In this document: positions 32,971 to 46,029 of the stretch, in pieces
Layout: each line of letters opens with the position of its first letter
How positions within the stretch are numbered: position 1 is the first letter of the stretch
Assembly: GCA_013396915.1 (NCBI GenBank)
Contig: VWZL01005003.1
Coordinates: 391,924-455,923 of the forward strand
Reading direction: 5' to 3'
Length of the DNA: 64,000 nucleotides
From: Stercorarius parasiticus
Taxonomy: Eukaryota > Chordata > Aves > Charadriiformes > Stercorariidae
Notes under the pieces: model-generated
What the model was told of the DNA's origin: nothing
Database searches by the model: none
The model's input: only the letters and a program-made list of their open reading frames with translations
Position numbers and translations under genes: made by a program

Positions 32971-35900
32971 CTGCCCAGTATACATTTCTGCAGCAGAGCA
33001 AGAAATGCTTTTGTTTTTACTGCCACAGCTGACTAAAGCTATCAAGAGACATAAACATTTTTCAGCAGAGCTTTATCTTTTATTCCCATGTTCCCATGTT
33101 GTGACACTTCTGGGAACAACCGTGACATTTTACTCAGATTGGAATCATTTTGCTTCTTTTAAGTATTGCTGAACTGTATGGTGATTTTTTTCCTCCTTCA
33201 TCTTAGTACAGCCATGCCAGACAGTGTCTTGTTTATAACAGAGTAGCATTTTCCTTCTAGGCTACTTCCCGTGGTGATAATAGAACGATTTTCGAGTTAT
33301 CCATGGAAATACTGCATGATATTGAGAACAATTCAAATAATTGCTCAGACTTAGGATTCAGAATCGTATTTCAACTTCTCCTGAGGCTATGTAAAGAACA
33401 GAAGCCCCTTTCACTCCAGGGATGTGAAGCTGCTTGTATAGATTTACCTCAACAGACATCACTATTTTCATCAACAGCAATAACAAAGGACAGAGAGAGA
33501 CACACACAGACAAATATTAGGAAGTCCCTTAAGGAGGGCTTACAGATGCTCCGTTTTTGTCAGCTTTGTCTCTGTCTTGCGCTGAATTCCCCATTTCACT
33601 TTGCAGAATCGTATCTCAAGCATCCAAGGACAAAACTCCTACAGACATGGACGCAGCACTCCAGAAGAATCCCTTGCTGTTGAGCTTTTCAGTGATCCCC
33701 ACATATTTCTTCTGCAGCAAAACAAATTCCTGGCAGAGAAGAGCTGCTGTTGTTCTTTTACTTTACAAACTTTGAGGGAAATTAAGTTAAATATTTTTTC
33801 TAACAGATACAAGCCATGACCCAGAGCTCTACCCTTGTTCTCAGTCTTTCACAGTGGCTTAAAATAGCATTTGACATTAGTAACAGGGTTTTAAAATGCT
33901 CTACAGTCCTACTGCTGTAGTCATGATGGTCTAAGGACATAAACAATAAAAGGTTATAGGTGTAAGTAGTATATTTTCCTTGAATAGTTGCTAGAATTTA
34001 AAAAACACCGGAGAGGATTTGGGGCCCTTAATGTCTGAAAATGCACACACGTTACTGTGATTAAAAGATCCCACCCAAACTCTGTAATATGTGCTGAAGG
34101 ATAACAGTGGGAAACACAAATACCAGTATGACACTAAATAAGAGCTAATTAAAGTTACTGAAGATATAAACAAAGTAAGAGTGGATATTTTAAAGGCGAG
34201 GAACAAACAAGAAAAAGGAAACAGAAGAATCTTTGATGGGTCAGAACGTGACTTAGCAGAACACTGACTTGACACTGTAGTACATTGTTTCATGATGTGA
34301 TGAATCATTTGAAATACCATTGCCTGGAGGATTGGATTTTTTCTTTATTCTTGATGGAAAGCAGCATGCGGACATAATTGGATGATGCAGAGCAGCGCAG
34401 TTTAGAAAGATCAGTAGTAGAGCGACCGTGTTTCGGTTAAGGTTGTTAATTCCAATTCTTTTCACACTTCAGGGTTTTGTGTTTTGTTTTGGGGCTTTTC
34501 TTCTTAAGCCTCTTTCATGTTCATTTCTTTTCATACTTCTTAACTTGCCAGCTATGCAAGCTTTTTCTCTTGGGTTTCCAGAGGGATAAGTGCGAGTTAT
34601 CTGCAACATTTGCAAGTACTCCGATATCCAACAGGTAATTTGGCGCACTGCAAGCAGCACCTTCATGTGAACTAGCTCTTTCTCCATTTCCATTCCTCAC
34701 CCTCCCCCACAACTAAAGATGGCATACAGGATAAATGCAGCTAATATTTCCAACAGAATCTAAATTATATCACTGAGATCAGTGTAATCATTTCCTCACA
34801 GGCTGCACAACCTGCTTTCTTTTACAAGCAAATAGCAGAGAGATAGAGGCGGTTTATACAAGTGTAAGGAATTCTTTTCTTCTCACTGACACCCCATATA
34901 CTTCCATCTGCCCCAGATTTGGAGCTGGATAATACCAAAGCTGATAAGAGATACCCAAGCTGGGCTCTGAGCTTCTTCTGAAGTTAAACTCATACAGTGT
35001 TATCCAAAATCACACTGGCTTGTTAGATGAGATAATGTGAAATGATGTAAAACATCAGAAGGAGAAAGGAAAACTTTGAGATCGCCTATCTGCTGACAAC
35101 CCCAAAGCCAACAATCCCATCACAAAACAGCATTACAGATAAAAGTGGAAAGGGCTGCCATGCACTATATATTGTGTACCTGGTGATCACAGCAGTCTGT
35201 CTGCTTCAATCTTCTTCTGCAAACCTTCTATGAAAGGCTGGGAAATTACTCTTCATTTTCTACTTTTATAAGCATTTGTTTTATCATTATTGACACAAAA
35301 TGTAAAAAGCTATATGTACAGATAAGGAGAGAAATATCTAATGAGGCTATCTGCCAGGGTGAGAAAGAGATTCCCAGCACATGAAAGAAATATTGAACAG
35401 TAACTTAAAGAATTCTCTCCTCTTCAAGCGGTGCTTAATAGCCATTTTTTATGGCAGCTCCATTCTCCAAAGCATTTATTTAAAAAAAATATATTTTTAT
35501 TGCTAGGTTCTACTTAGGTGATAAATAAGAAAGCTTAACAGAATCAATAATGAATTACAAAACAGCTGTCTTGCTTTACTTAAACTGGACTGCATTATGG
35601 CTATGCTCTTTCTCACTTTGGCTTCAATTCATCAAGGTACTTAGCCTGAATTCAAGCACATGATTTGTGCCATTGGCTTAAGGAGGTCTGATGATCAGAC
35701 ATACGTCCTCCTGCCCAGGTGCTCAAAATAAGACACAATCTTGCATACCCTGGTGAATGGGAACCTGCATGAAGATGAGAATGTCATGGCATATCATATC
35801 CGGAGGACACAGAGCGTTCTGGATCCAACTTAATTATTTTGGTGGCATTTTAAATAGGTTTATACAGTGTTCAGCTAACAAGCATTTAATTCAGAGGTTA

Positions 35901-35984
35901 AAGAAGGCAGTAACCCTAGAGACTGGGCTTGTAAAGGGCTATAAAGATTTCTGAGGTAGGAAGTCATCTTTAGCCCTAGGGAGT
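32971..35984. other. Non-coding DNA, no gene seen
   Basis: Open frames up to 126 codons occur (33303-33683 plus; 33991-34320 minus), but none has recognisable protein content or splice framing. No transposon recognised. Confidence 0.5.
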
Positions 35985-36117
35985 GGACTGTAAAGGGCCA
36001 AGGGGGATTTTATTAGCATCTTTAATTAAGCATTTATTTGAGCCCTTTATTTGGCATTGAATCAATTTGTCATTAGTTGTTTTGTTATTTAATTAGTGTG
36101 CCTAATTGCTGTAAATA
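35985..36117. promoter_or_regulatory. ATTA-dense candidate enhancer
   Basis: Within about 130 bp there are many TAAT/ATTA homeodomain cores: TTTAATTAAGC (36020), GTCATTAGTTG, TTATTTAATTAGTG and CCTAATTGC, plus TTTATTTG repeats. The density and single-copy look resemble vertebrate developmental non-coding elements. Conservation was not testable here. Confidence 0.35.
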
Positions 36118-36180
36118 CTATTAGGGCTAAATCCTGCAAGTTGCTGAGAAATCTCACAACTCCTAGGGATGTCAATTAAA
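36118..36180. repeat. Fossil of an old palindromic amniote repeat (MITE-like), one half
   Basis: AGGGCTAAATCCTGCAAG, TTGCTGAGAAATCTCACAAC, then TCCTAGGGATGTCAAT. This parallels GGGCCTGATCCTGCAAGG, TGCTGAGCACCCTCAACTCC, CATTGAAGTCAATG of a palindromic repeat common in turtles, crocodilians and birds. Only one arm is clear. Confidence 0.5.
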
Positions 36181-37365
36181 ACACAAAATATTTCCCAGGT
36201 CTAGAAAAGTGCAGATTGGTCCTTCTGAGGTACTGCTTACGACAACCGTAATGTTAGGGTAAAAAGAATTTTTGTTTCTGGAGTGATTCACGTGCCAGCT
36301 AACACAGAGGTTGTTAGATGTACGAGAAGCCATTCTGACTACATGAAGTTGATGGAAATTTTCATTTGACTTCACTGGGGTGATGATTTTGTCCTTCAAA
36401 ACCGAACACTCAGAAAAACAGTAAAAGCCTTTGACTTTCTTCTTATGGAAGAAAATCATATAAACTTCAGTCAAAGTCATTACTGAAGTGAGACACCCTA
36501 CAGGAGGTGAAAAGATGGCGTTCTGAAGCTCGATGGGGCTGCAGGCAGCATTAACTGGAGAATGCAATAACAATTATGCCAGTCTTGTACTAGATTGAAA
36601 AATCAAGGGAATCACCACCCAGCCTAAACAATAAAACAAAAGTTGGTGGCAGAGCCACAGCAACGCCGTCTGTTTTCTTCTTTGTCTTTTTTTTTCTTTT
36701 TTCCCCTGTCTTCCATTTCTAGGCCTACAAAAGAAATAGGTGATTGGGAAGGATCTCAGCAAGGAAGAGGGTACCTAGTGCTTTGGAATAGAGAGAAAGG
36801 AGGTGGAAATAGCATCAAATAACGGAGTAATTGATTTACCGCATAAGAAAAATATGGTTTGGGCTTAATAAATATTACCAATGAATTTGGGGAAAAAATG
36901 ATTTATGTAAAACTGCATTATTTCCTGAAAGGCAAAATATTTCACTATGACATTTTCAAAACAGAGGGTTTTAATTTCTGTTTTGACATGACTTTTCATT
37001 CTAATTAAAAATAAAAACCCAAGTAAAAAAAAAACATTTCAATTTCCTTCTCACAATATTTAACTCAAGATTATGTTCCTGTTTTCTTTTTGGTTCAGTG
37101 AGGAAAAAGCTAGAGAAAATGTTGTTTCAGAGTAACCCAAACCAAACATTTTTCACAGGTTTTCTTTCCAGCTACTGACACAAGCAGTATCTATTCCACA
37201 CAGCTTTCCCCATCACTGCTCTGCTGAGGCTCTTGGCAAAGCGCAGGAAGCAAGAAGAGAGATGATGCACAGAAAGGATCCAAACTGTTGAGAGGTCAGA
37301 GCAGGGATTTGGGTTCAGGCATAGCTGAAGGGAGGAGAGATCACAGGAAGCACAATGCAAAGCCA
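36181..37365. other. Non-coding DNA, no gene seen
   Basis: The largest open frame is on the minus strand at 36172-36573 (133 codons). It has no recognised domain, and its composition looks accidental. A T/C-rich tract lies at 36675-36715. Confidence 0.5.
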
Positions 37366-37425
37366 AACAAAGTCAGTGGGAGATTCTCCATTGACTTCAG
37401 TGGGTGTTGAATCTGAACCAAACCG
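37366..37425. repeat. Short palindromic fossil (AGTCAGTGGGAGA..TCTCCATTGACT)
   Basis: AGTCAGTGGGAGA (37370-37382) is followed after two bases by TCTCCATTGACT (37385-37396), an imperfect inverted repeat, and then TCAGTGGGTGTTGAATCTG. The wording matches the centre of old amniote palindromic repeats built on CCATTGACTTCAATGGG. Confidence 0.45.
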
Positions 37426-37739
37426 ACAGAAAGGTGTGAAAAATGAACAATGGGGCATGAGGAAGGAAAGGACAGAGAGTGATGTGGAGTGGGGGAAATT
37501 ACCATCTGCTCTACTTGCTGCAGCTCCAGGAAAGTAAGTATATTCTTTTGGCTGTCGATGCAATCTCAACATCCTTCTCTAACTTTGTGAACTGTAACAC
37601 TAAGCACATCAGGAGATGTAGGATTTTTCAGCTGATGCTGACAGCACGCTTGCTCAAGCTGGGGAAGTTGCTCACATACATAATACGGTACCATTTTCCC
37701 ATGTACGTACTATAAAATATGTAATCTAAAAGCTTTCAG

Positions 37740-38060
37740 AGAGTTAAACAGACCAAGCAGATGGACAGGGAAATTAAAAGAAATTGGCAAGGTAGAAAAG
37801 ATAAATGGTCAACCGAGATTTGAAATGAAGAAGAGAGTCAATGAGGCAGAGAGCCACAGTGAAGCTATTCCAGATGGTAGGAGCTGTGAAGAAAGTGACT
37901 CTCAAAACACTGGTGAAATTTGGATCAAGAGAGAGAGGTCCAGCAGCAGGGAGGGCATGGAGACTCTGAATCCACCCAATCCTGCGATGACGTTTGGGTC
38001 AGAAAGAGGTCACAGCCCAAGAGAGCTTCACTTCAGTGACTCAAGCAGAGACCAAGCTGC
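37740..38060 (+). repeat. Probable ancient interspersed repeat, family uncertain
   Basis: The wording GAGATTTGAAATGAAGAAG, GAGTCAATGAGGCAGAGAG and ATTCCAGATGGTAGGAGCTG recalls an old vertebrate repeat with ...GAGTCAGTGAGGCGGA...GAGTTCCAGAGGGCAGGGGC. A plus-strand open frame (37825-38076, 83 codons, charged) runs through it and is probably incidental. The alternative is unique non-coding DNA. Confidence 0.3.
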
Positions 38061-38999
38061 TTCTCTCAGACTATAAAAATTCAGCATATACGTTACACCG
38101 GCCACTCTCTGTCTACTCTTAAGCTGCTTGCTGCATTACCTTTTCCTCATGAATCAATGGACAGTATCTTTCTACATGGGAGAATCAGAAAAGGTCAGAA
38201 TCAGCTGTCCAAATACAAACAACTCTGAATAATGGGAACATTTAAAACCCAGACTTGCATCCAGATCCAGCTGTGCAAGCTCTTGCTGTCTGGATCTGAA
38301 TCTCTTTTCTTCAGAGTGGCTTTCTCCTTTGTCCAACAAGCCAATTGGCCAGACTTTTGCTATTTCTTGTTCTGTGCTGGCAGAACTACATACAGCTGAA
38401 CTGTAAACAGGACACACGGGTTAATGTGCTCCAGTGTGTTATCTAGGCTGCTACAAAGAGAAAACTATGCCTAGGGATAACAATTGCTAAGTTACAAAGG
38501 ATTTATCAAATGCATATTGGCTTTAACAACTCCAGATTAGTTGTCCCAGAGCAAGTCCACAGAAGCCATTGGTGGGAATGATTTAAGATGTTACCCTGAG
38601 CAAAGGTGCCCGCTCACAGACTTTGAGCACCCCAAAGCAGAAATTGCCACCTTAAACCTTCTTCAGTGGCCTGCTATATTCTGCAATAAAATGCAGCACT
38701 ATGCTCCAAATCCTCTTCTTTTCATTACCTGTAGTGAAGTAATGTTACAGGAATGAGAAACCAGGGTCTGCTTCTAACTTTTAATACTATTTTTGGAGGT
38801 AATCCTAATAAGGTGAAGGGTTATATTGCCGAAGTCCATTGCATCCACTGCACAATTTTACAGCTCCATTTTGTGGTAAGAGCCGCATAACTGAACCTTC
38901 AACATCAATTTCCTCGATTATAAGTCTGTGTCACTGAGCAAATGGCCATCAAAAGCCTCTCCTCCTACTTCTGATTTCCTGAACTTCAAAATGGAATAT
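38061..38999. other. Non-coding DNA, no gene seen
   Basis: No repeat recognised. Short opposing frames only. Confidence 0.55.
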
Positions 39000-39265
39000 T
39001 AAGTGCCATTTAGTCACTGACAGTAGCAACACCCCATTTATCAGCCTATTAGGTGCAGCAAGTAACACTAATGGGGGTGAATGTAAAATAACAAAAGCCT
39101 AGCACTGATGTTTCTTTCCCCCTGCTGAAAGGGATAATTCAGTAATTACCGAGCATGCCTCATTTAGTAGCCTGGCCAGAGGATAGGAAATGGGTTATTC
39201 ACAGGATTTCAGGGGGCTAAATTAAGCACCTGCTGTTGTATTTTTATCTTCATTGTATCTTTTTG
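39000..39265. promoter_or_regulatory. Candidate conserved non-coding element
   Basis: Single-copy-looking sequence of balanced composition with several factor-site-like words: GATAATTCAGTAATTACC (39132-39149), AATTAAGCACC, TTTATTGTA-like and TTTTTGCAT. It has no coding frame. It is listed only because its texture resembles vertebrate enhancers. Confidence 0.2.
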
Positions 39266-42200
39266 CATACTCTAATGACCAAATTTCACCGCAGGAAGAT
39301 CTCAGGACATTCACACAAGAATCTCAAGATTTCTCATACACAAGTTAAGTCAGAGCAACGTATCTAAGATACAACCTGTCATTCCCCACGCCTTGAGGAT
39401 GCTGTGCAACCTGTTGTTTCCAGTCAGTTTGATGAATTACTATTTTGGTGAAGTGAGCAGTAACACTAAACCTGTGCAATCCATACCACAATACACACTG
39501 GATAAGTGATCTTCTTTTTTATGATGGTTTCGTCACCAGGAAACCATACGTGTGCCTAGAATAGATACTGTACCACGCATAGCAGGATATTTTGAAATTA
39601 CCAACAAGATTTTCAGCTACTGTAAATCATTCTGCTCATTTGAAATAGAAGTCCTTTGCTAATTTATATCATAAATATATTAAAATATGTATATATTGAT
39701 ATTAAATCTGGTGCTGCAACACCTTTGAGTTTGCTGTCCTATCAAACAGAGCTACTCCTCGCACCTCATCTCGATGAGCTGAACCTCTTCTGTTTCATTA
39801 GGAAATGGTGGCAGAAGACTCTGGGCACACCAATGCCTGTGGTCTATCAAACCGCAAAGATCTCGTCAGGTTCAATGGAAACTTAAGCTGTACTAAAAAT
39901 GGTAATGTATCATGTGAAAATTGGACCACATCTCTGTGCACCTGCTTTACGGCAAGCTGTTCCCTTTTCAGTCACCTGTGGGCATATCCACATCACTGCT
40001 CAGCGTTCAGCAGGGCATTTTGAAGCACCTCTACCAGCTGGCCCTGCTTCAGTTCATATCACAGGGTGGTCTCAGCAGAAACTGGATTTAAGCTACGATA
40101 ACAGCTCCAGAGCTTCATCTGACATGCTCCACTCACTAGAGGGCTAGAACCAGTGCAAAGTAAACCCCTTGAAATACTTAAACCATGGATTTGGGGGTCT
40201 CAGTTGCAACCTTTTTTGCTGCACAAATTTGTTCATATGGGCTGCAGTATTTGCTAAAATAGATGTAGCTTATATGTACTAAGTCCAAATATTAAATAAC
40301 AAGCATAAGTGATGGCAATATGTCAACAGAGAGCCAGGACAGCAGGGAGATGTACCATTTCCTGGAAAAACTTGACTGCAACAGGTACGAAAATTATACA
40401 ACTACACGAGAATTCAGGCTACTTTCATGTTCGGGCTTGGGTTAAAGAAAATAAACAAAAACATTGAATGAATAAAGAAATTTGCTAGTGTAATCACTAT
40501 TATCACAGGACAGGAAATGTTAATCACCAGCCTGTGATGTTGCATAGTATGGCATCAGAGCCTGGGCAGTTTGAACTACAGAGCAGCTCTCTCCTCCAGT
40601 TCCCCAGTTTAATCATACAGATTTCTAGAATATCAATTTCCTGCAGACACAGTTTACAGACTCAAATCGATAAGGTAATATTTATTTACAAAAACAATTA
40701 AGTTCCTTTTTTGGCTGAAAAAGACAGAAATCAATTACAATAAAAAAATCCCTGATTGAGCCTGATCCAGCCAGTTCTATGGCGAACAGGAAAACCCAGC
40801 TGGGCTGTGGATCGGGTCTGAATTTTAGACTTTTGACCTCAAGAGTATTGAATTCTTTGAGCAAAAGCGGTTTATGGCAGACTAATTCAATTCCCTTCTG
40901 TACAAATACACAGATGATATATCAATGTTTTTCTGAGATTTAACAACATTCTCATACAAAGTTACACTTATTCTTTTACTTTTTTGTTTGTAGTTCCACT
41001 GTAACAAATCAAAGTAAAGAGATATATAACAACTTTTTTCTCTTTTCCCTTTGAATCTTATTTCAGAGTAAGTACACAAAGAGTTTCTGTTATGTCCCAT
41101 TTGAAAAAGTAAAAGGTAAGTGAAGGGGTATCTATGCAACCAAATGAAAGCATGCCTGTAGTATATGAGAGTATTCTGCTAATAAACTTTTTATAAGTAC
41201 GGATATCAATTCCAGAGAAGATCTGGCAGGGACAAGCAACAAGAATAAAAATTCTGAAGAAGTGCAAAAGAAAGGGAGTCCAGCACTGTGATTCTGATTG
41301 TCCATCATTAAAGCATGCCTTTAAAAGCAGTAAAGTTACGGGAACAATATTTATAGCAAAGTGCACCTTCAATAAGTAATTGCTGTGAGAGTACAATAAG
41401 AAAAATAAAGTTCATCTCCACACTGAAGTGGACAAAAGACAATGAACATTAGATAGACAGACCTTGGTAACTCATAGATAGCAGCTATTCTAAAGGGAGT
41501 TTTGTAGCTCTGCTTTGTAATCACACAGCTCTCCATAAGAAACATTATGTTCTTTCAACCTTTGCTCTTTCTCATCCTAAGCAATTTCCTAATTTTTCAA
41601 CACTTTCCTGGTTTTGAAGAGTTTATAATTTTGCTGAAGTCAGCCCCATAGCAAATTCCTGACACACGTAGTCATTAATGCAGTAATGCAATATGATATT
41701 TCATCAGAAGGTCTTTACAAAATACAAAAACCCTAGTTGCCCTAATCCCTGGCTTTACTCCTTCTACCCTTAGGTCTTCCCTACAGCAAATGCCGAGAAC
41801 TCCTGCAAATTTTAATTTGCCCTGAAGACAATGATGATGCAACAAAATAACTGAATGAAACACTGACAGGAGTATTGTTCATGGTGTCCATTGTTCCCAG
41901 GAACCGTGTTCTGCAGGAGTCATCCTGGCTGCGAGGGCCAGACGAGAAGGCTGCTGCACAAGGACTCACACCTGGGATGCTGGCACTGTAGGAGGGGTGG
42001 TAAGGAAAGAAGGGAGCCCATTGAAATGAATGCTCTTCTTTCCCCAGCTCTTCAAACTCATCACCTGAACATCACAATTCCTCTCTCCCTTTTTGCAAGT
42101 CCAAAAGGAGAGGTAAAATAATTCTTACAGTAAGATCACACAAGTAAAAAGAGGGCGTACGGGTAAGTTGTAATCTAAAAAACTAACCTTCAACAAAATA

Positions 42201-45200
42201 AAAGTACATGTGCGATTTGGGGGTTCAGAGAGCAACTCTACACTTTCCCTACCAGCTTGGAGGGAAATCCACATCTTGGTAAGAGTCAATTTTGCCCTCA
42301 GTATCACAGGGTTTCTAAAGATTTAGATAATTGTAGAATTGTGAAATTTGGCTATCTGACCCTAAGGATTCAATCACAGCTCAGCAAGAAAGAAAACTCA
42401 GTATCCCTTTTCCCTAGTACAGTGATCATGTTTGCAAACATGTTTAGAGTCTCTCTCATTTCTCCTTCAAGTATTTGAGTTGTAAACTCTATACAATGTA
42501 CAGAAACATATATACTATATAACTATTGTATATTTACTGTACAAATATGCTTTTTATTTTCATATATCACTTCTTCCCAGAAGAAATTACCCAAGAGTAG
42601 ATTCTCTCCCTTTTAGCTTGCAGGCACATATTTTAGCTACTGGCATGTACCTGGCTCCCAGACATATAATCTACCTAAACACAAGACTGCTTCTCAGAAG
42701 GAAACATAAAGGAAGTGCCACATTAAATAGAATTTCGTATATGGTAGTTTCATTTTAAAATAGAAAAGCTTACAAGACTTATTAAAAGTTTTGTCTTCAA
42801 TTAGAAAAGAGATTGATAATTTCCGCCAGATTTAATCCTAACCTGTTTAAATTTTCTGAACAGCATCTATAGAAATTCAAAGACCAAGGGAGTCAATCAG
42901 GTCATATTTTTTCAGGAAAAGCTATTGTAGCTAATACTACAGTTCATCTTAATGTAAATAACAAATGTTCTTATTATACCTCTTTTTTTTTTTCCCCTTT
43001 TGGTTTCTTGCTTCTTTATAGCAAGTTACCGCTGGGTCACATGACAGTCAAGCTTTTATGTTGTTATTTCTTAAATCTCTATGGAACAAAAGATTTCAGT
43101 CCAGATGCCAAAAAGGTAAAGTGAATATAGAGTTAATTTCCCCCTCTTTTTCTACAGAAATTAGATTTCTAATTCTTTGCTTTCTCCACTGCAAATTCAA
43201 AAATAGATATTTAAGAAATACAGCAGTTCACTTAAACAGCAGTATGTTGAGCAGCTCTTGATGTTTTAATTAGGATACTTTTAGTGGAAGAAGTCCCAAG
43301 AACAAACTGAAATAAAAGAAATCTATTCTTAACTAAAAACAAACAAATAAAGCCATATTTCTAATTTGAGATCTGTCACTAGTTTGTCTGAGGGCTTTAT
43401 CCTCAGTTCTGAAAAAAGGCCAATATAGTTTATTAAATTTGATATTGTCAAAAAGTTACAAAAAGGTTCTCATAACATTTAATGAAAATGACTACACAAA
43501 TAATAATTTATTTGCTCTTCCAGGGCATTTCTCAAGTCCCAGCTTCAAAACAGTTAGTAAATATTACACTCTAAACCTCGCCCCAATACTGTTATTGCAC
43601 TGCATATCACCAGCTCCTGCAACTGCTAGGAAAAGTACCTGAGGCAGAAAGATGCAACAATTTAGGGGGACAGGGCTCATCAGTACTTCTAAAGAGAAAG
43701 CAGTATTGAATCTTCATTTGAAAAAGTGCACAAAAAAATGTTATTAAGCGGGCAAAACTTATTTGGTCTCAGATATCGTAAATAGTATTCACAGTAAACA
43801 GTCCTTCAAGCTCTTAGTTGCGAAAGCACGAGAAAGAGAAGTTTTGCATATTGATGCACTAATACATCTCATTCCAGTTCATTCACAACATAACGCTTAT
43901 TCTAGAAATTCAAATCCTGTTCTTCTTCCAGCTGCAGGTATAACCACTGAAATGAACAGGATCACTCATCATTCATCCACATCAGAAAGGGAGCAGAATT
44001 CACCTCGCAATAATTAAAGGAGTTCTTTTCTTCCAGCCTATCACCACATGCTTCGCTTGCAGCAAAGGGACAATTTAATGGTACCAGCTCTTCCCACATT
44101 CACTGGTAGAAATCCACTCATCTCAGGGGGACCGCAACTTGAAGGACTGACCTCTATTATCTGAAATGTCAAACTGTCATAAATTTGCCTGCTTGATTCC
44201 CTCCCTCCATAGCTGTGGCAGCTCCTGACCCAGCCTCGTTCTTGGGCACTTCCACATCTTTCTACAAAACACAATTGTAAAAACAGATCAGTGAGAGATG
44301 GGGATGAATGTGTGGAAACGTGCACAATCTGTAGGGTCCAGAATGAGACTTGCTTTCAGATGAAGAAATTAAAAATAACATTTCATATTTTGCCTTCTAG
44401 CTGGTGAGAAAAACTCTGACTAACTTTTTTCTGGTCTATGTTGTTTGGTGATAGGACAATGAATCGCAGTCAAAATACAAAGGAAATATCTCTGTCTTTC
44501 TCCCTCTCATATGCAGGCACATGCGCACACGCTTGCATGCTGTTGTCTGAGAAGAAGAGGTAGAGGCTGCAGAAGAGTCTGACAGCTCAGTTTCATGGCG
44601 GCACCCAAGCATGCCAGGCCATTTTTTTTACAACTACCACACATGCAGTTGTCTCCTGTTAAACGACTTAAACCACTAATGAACTTTTTTGTCACTTACT
44701 ACAGAAAAGACACCATACCTTGTAAAAACTGTTATGTCACTTCAAATTCTTCAACCACAAAATGAAAGCATTTTGACAAACATTTACAAGAACGCACCTG
44801 AACATGACGAAGCTGATACACTGCAAGTAAATGTTTACTAAAGTAAATCCAGGAACACATATGCATTACCATGAGAGACACCAATCTATCTTACTCCAGA
44901 AGACGACCTGACTACGTCACTACCTTATCAGCATGAGCAAAGTTGACACCTTCATTCTATAGACTCATGTCTTTAGAGTCTCAGAGGTCTTTTTTGCCAA
45001 ATACCTGTTCTTTCATCAGAACATCAAATGCTGGCCCCTTCTTCTAAGACTGAGAAGATCCATCATGCATGAAGACCTGCATTATTATACTTTATATTTC
45101 AGTAACAGCAACCAGCCCCAGGAAATGCGTATGCAACGTGCAGTACACATGCAGAAAAAATATATAGTCACTACTTGAAAAATAGAGAGGAAAATATTCC

Positions 45201-46029
45201 AGAGGGTTGGTCCAAAACTAACACATTGCACGTAGGCTACACAAGCCCGGAGGCTTGAGCTCGCCTTTTGCAAAGGAGTAAATTTCAGCCCGAATGAGCG
45301 ACTCATAAAATAGTACTTCTGCCACTCCGCTGGCCTGAGGGTGGTTTTGTTAGCTCTGAGAAAAGGGATACTTTTGGTAAGGAAATGTTTTGCTACGGGT
45401 ATGACTGCAGTCATCCGAGAGCAGCAAACCACAGTGTATCATTACAGAGCTCAAAGAAAGGGAACAGCAGAGATTTAAATAAGTCAGGCTCGCTTCGATT
45501 GATCAGGATATTGCTGAGACTGAGAGGGTATAGATAAAAGCTGTAGAACTCTGAATCTAGGCTGAAATGATAATTCTAAGGACAAAATTATATTGAAACA
45601 GGCACTGTGTTTATAAGCTTTCTGCTAAATTCTGCAAACCGTACTGTTAGATGGTGATTCGAAAGCGGGTATGTTTTCAAGGAAAACTTCAGGAAGGTTA
45701 TTTTTCATGTAGATTCTCTTGAGGTGTAATCCACAAGGTGTTAAGAAGAAAGGCATTTTACATAACCCACAGGCTTTGCTTCTTTCCAATTAAAGGAAAA
45801 GAGATCAGCTGGTGAAAGAAAACTCCAGCGAAAGCCCCAGTGGCACAGTGTTACACGGAACCACATCCAAAGAGGAAGGCTGGGAAGAAAGGGGATGGTA
45901 TTTGTGATTTTATGTACCGCTTCGCTCCCAGTCCTACAATGAAGATTGTGTAGGTTTCCAATGAACTGGATGGTGTTAGCTCTTGCAGTTCTGCTTTTGA
46001 CTTGGTACTGTTAATTTCCTAATCCATCC
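39266..46029. other. Non-coding DNA, no gene seen
   Basis: A long A+T-rich stretch. Overlapping plus-strand frames at 39656-40147 and minus-strand frames at 40882-41396 (85 and 112 codons), 44041-44325 and 45085-45432 (115 codons) have no splice framing and no recognisable domain. Simple patches: a T-run at 42981-42992, and TATATACTATATAACTATTG around 42508. Confidence 0.5.

Noticed and set aside
33303..33683. 126-codon plus-strand open frame
   Set aside because: No splice signals, no recognised content, non-coding-like composition; overlapping frames are open in the same place.
36172..36573. 133-codon minus-strand open frame
   Set aside because: Begins at the edge of a repeat fossil, has no acceptor or donor and no protein-like pattern.
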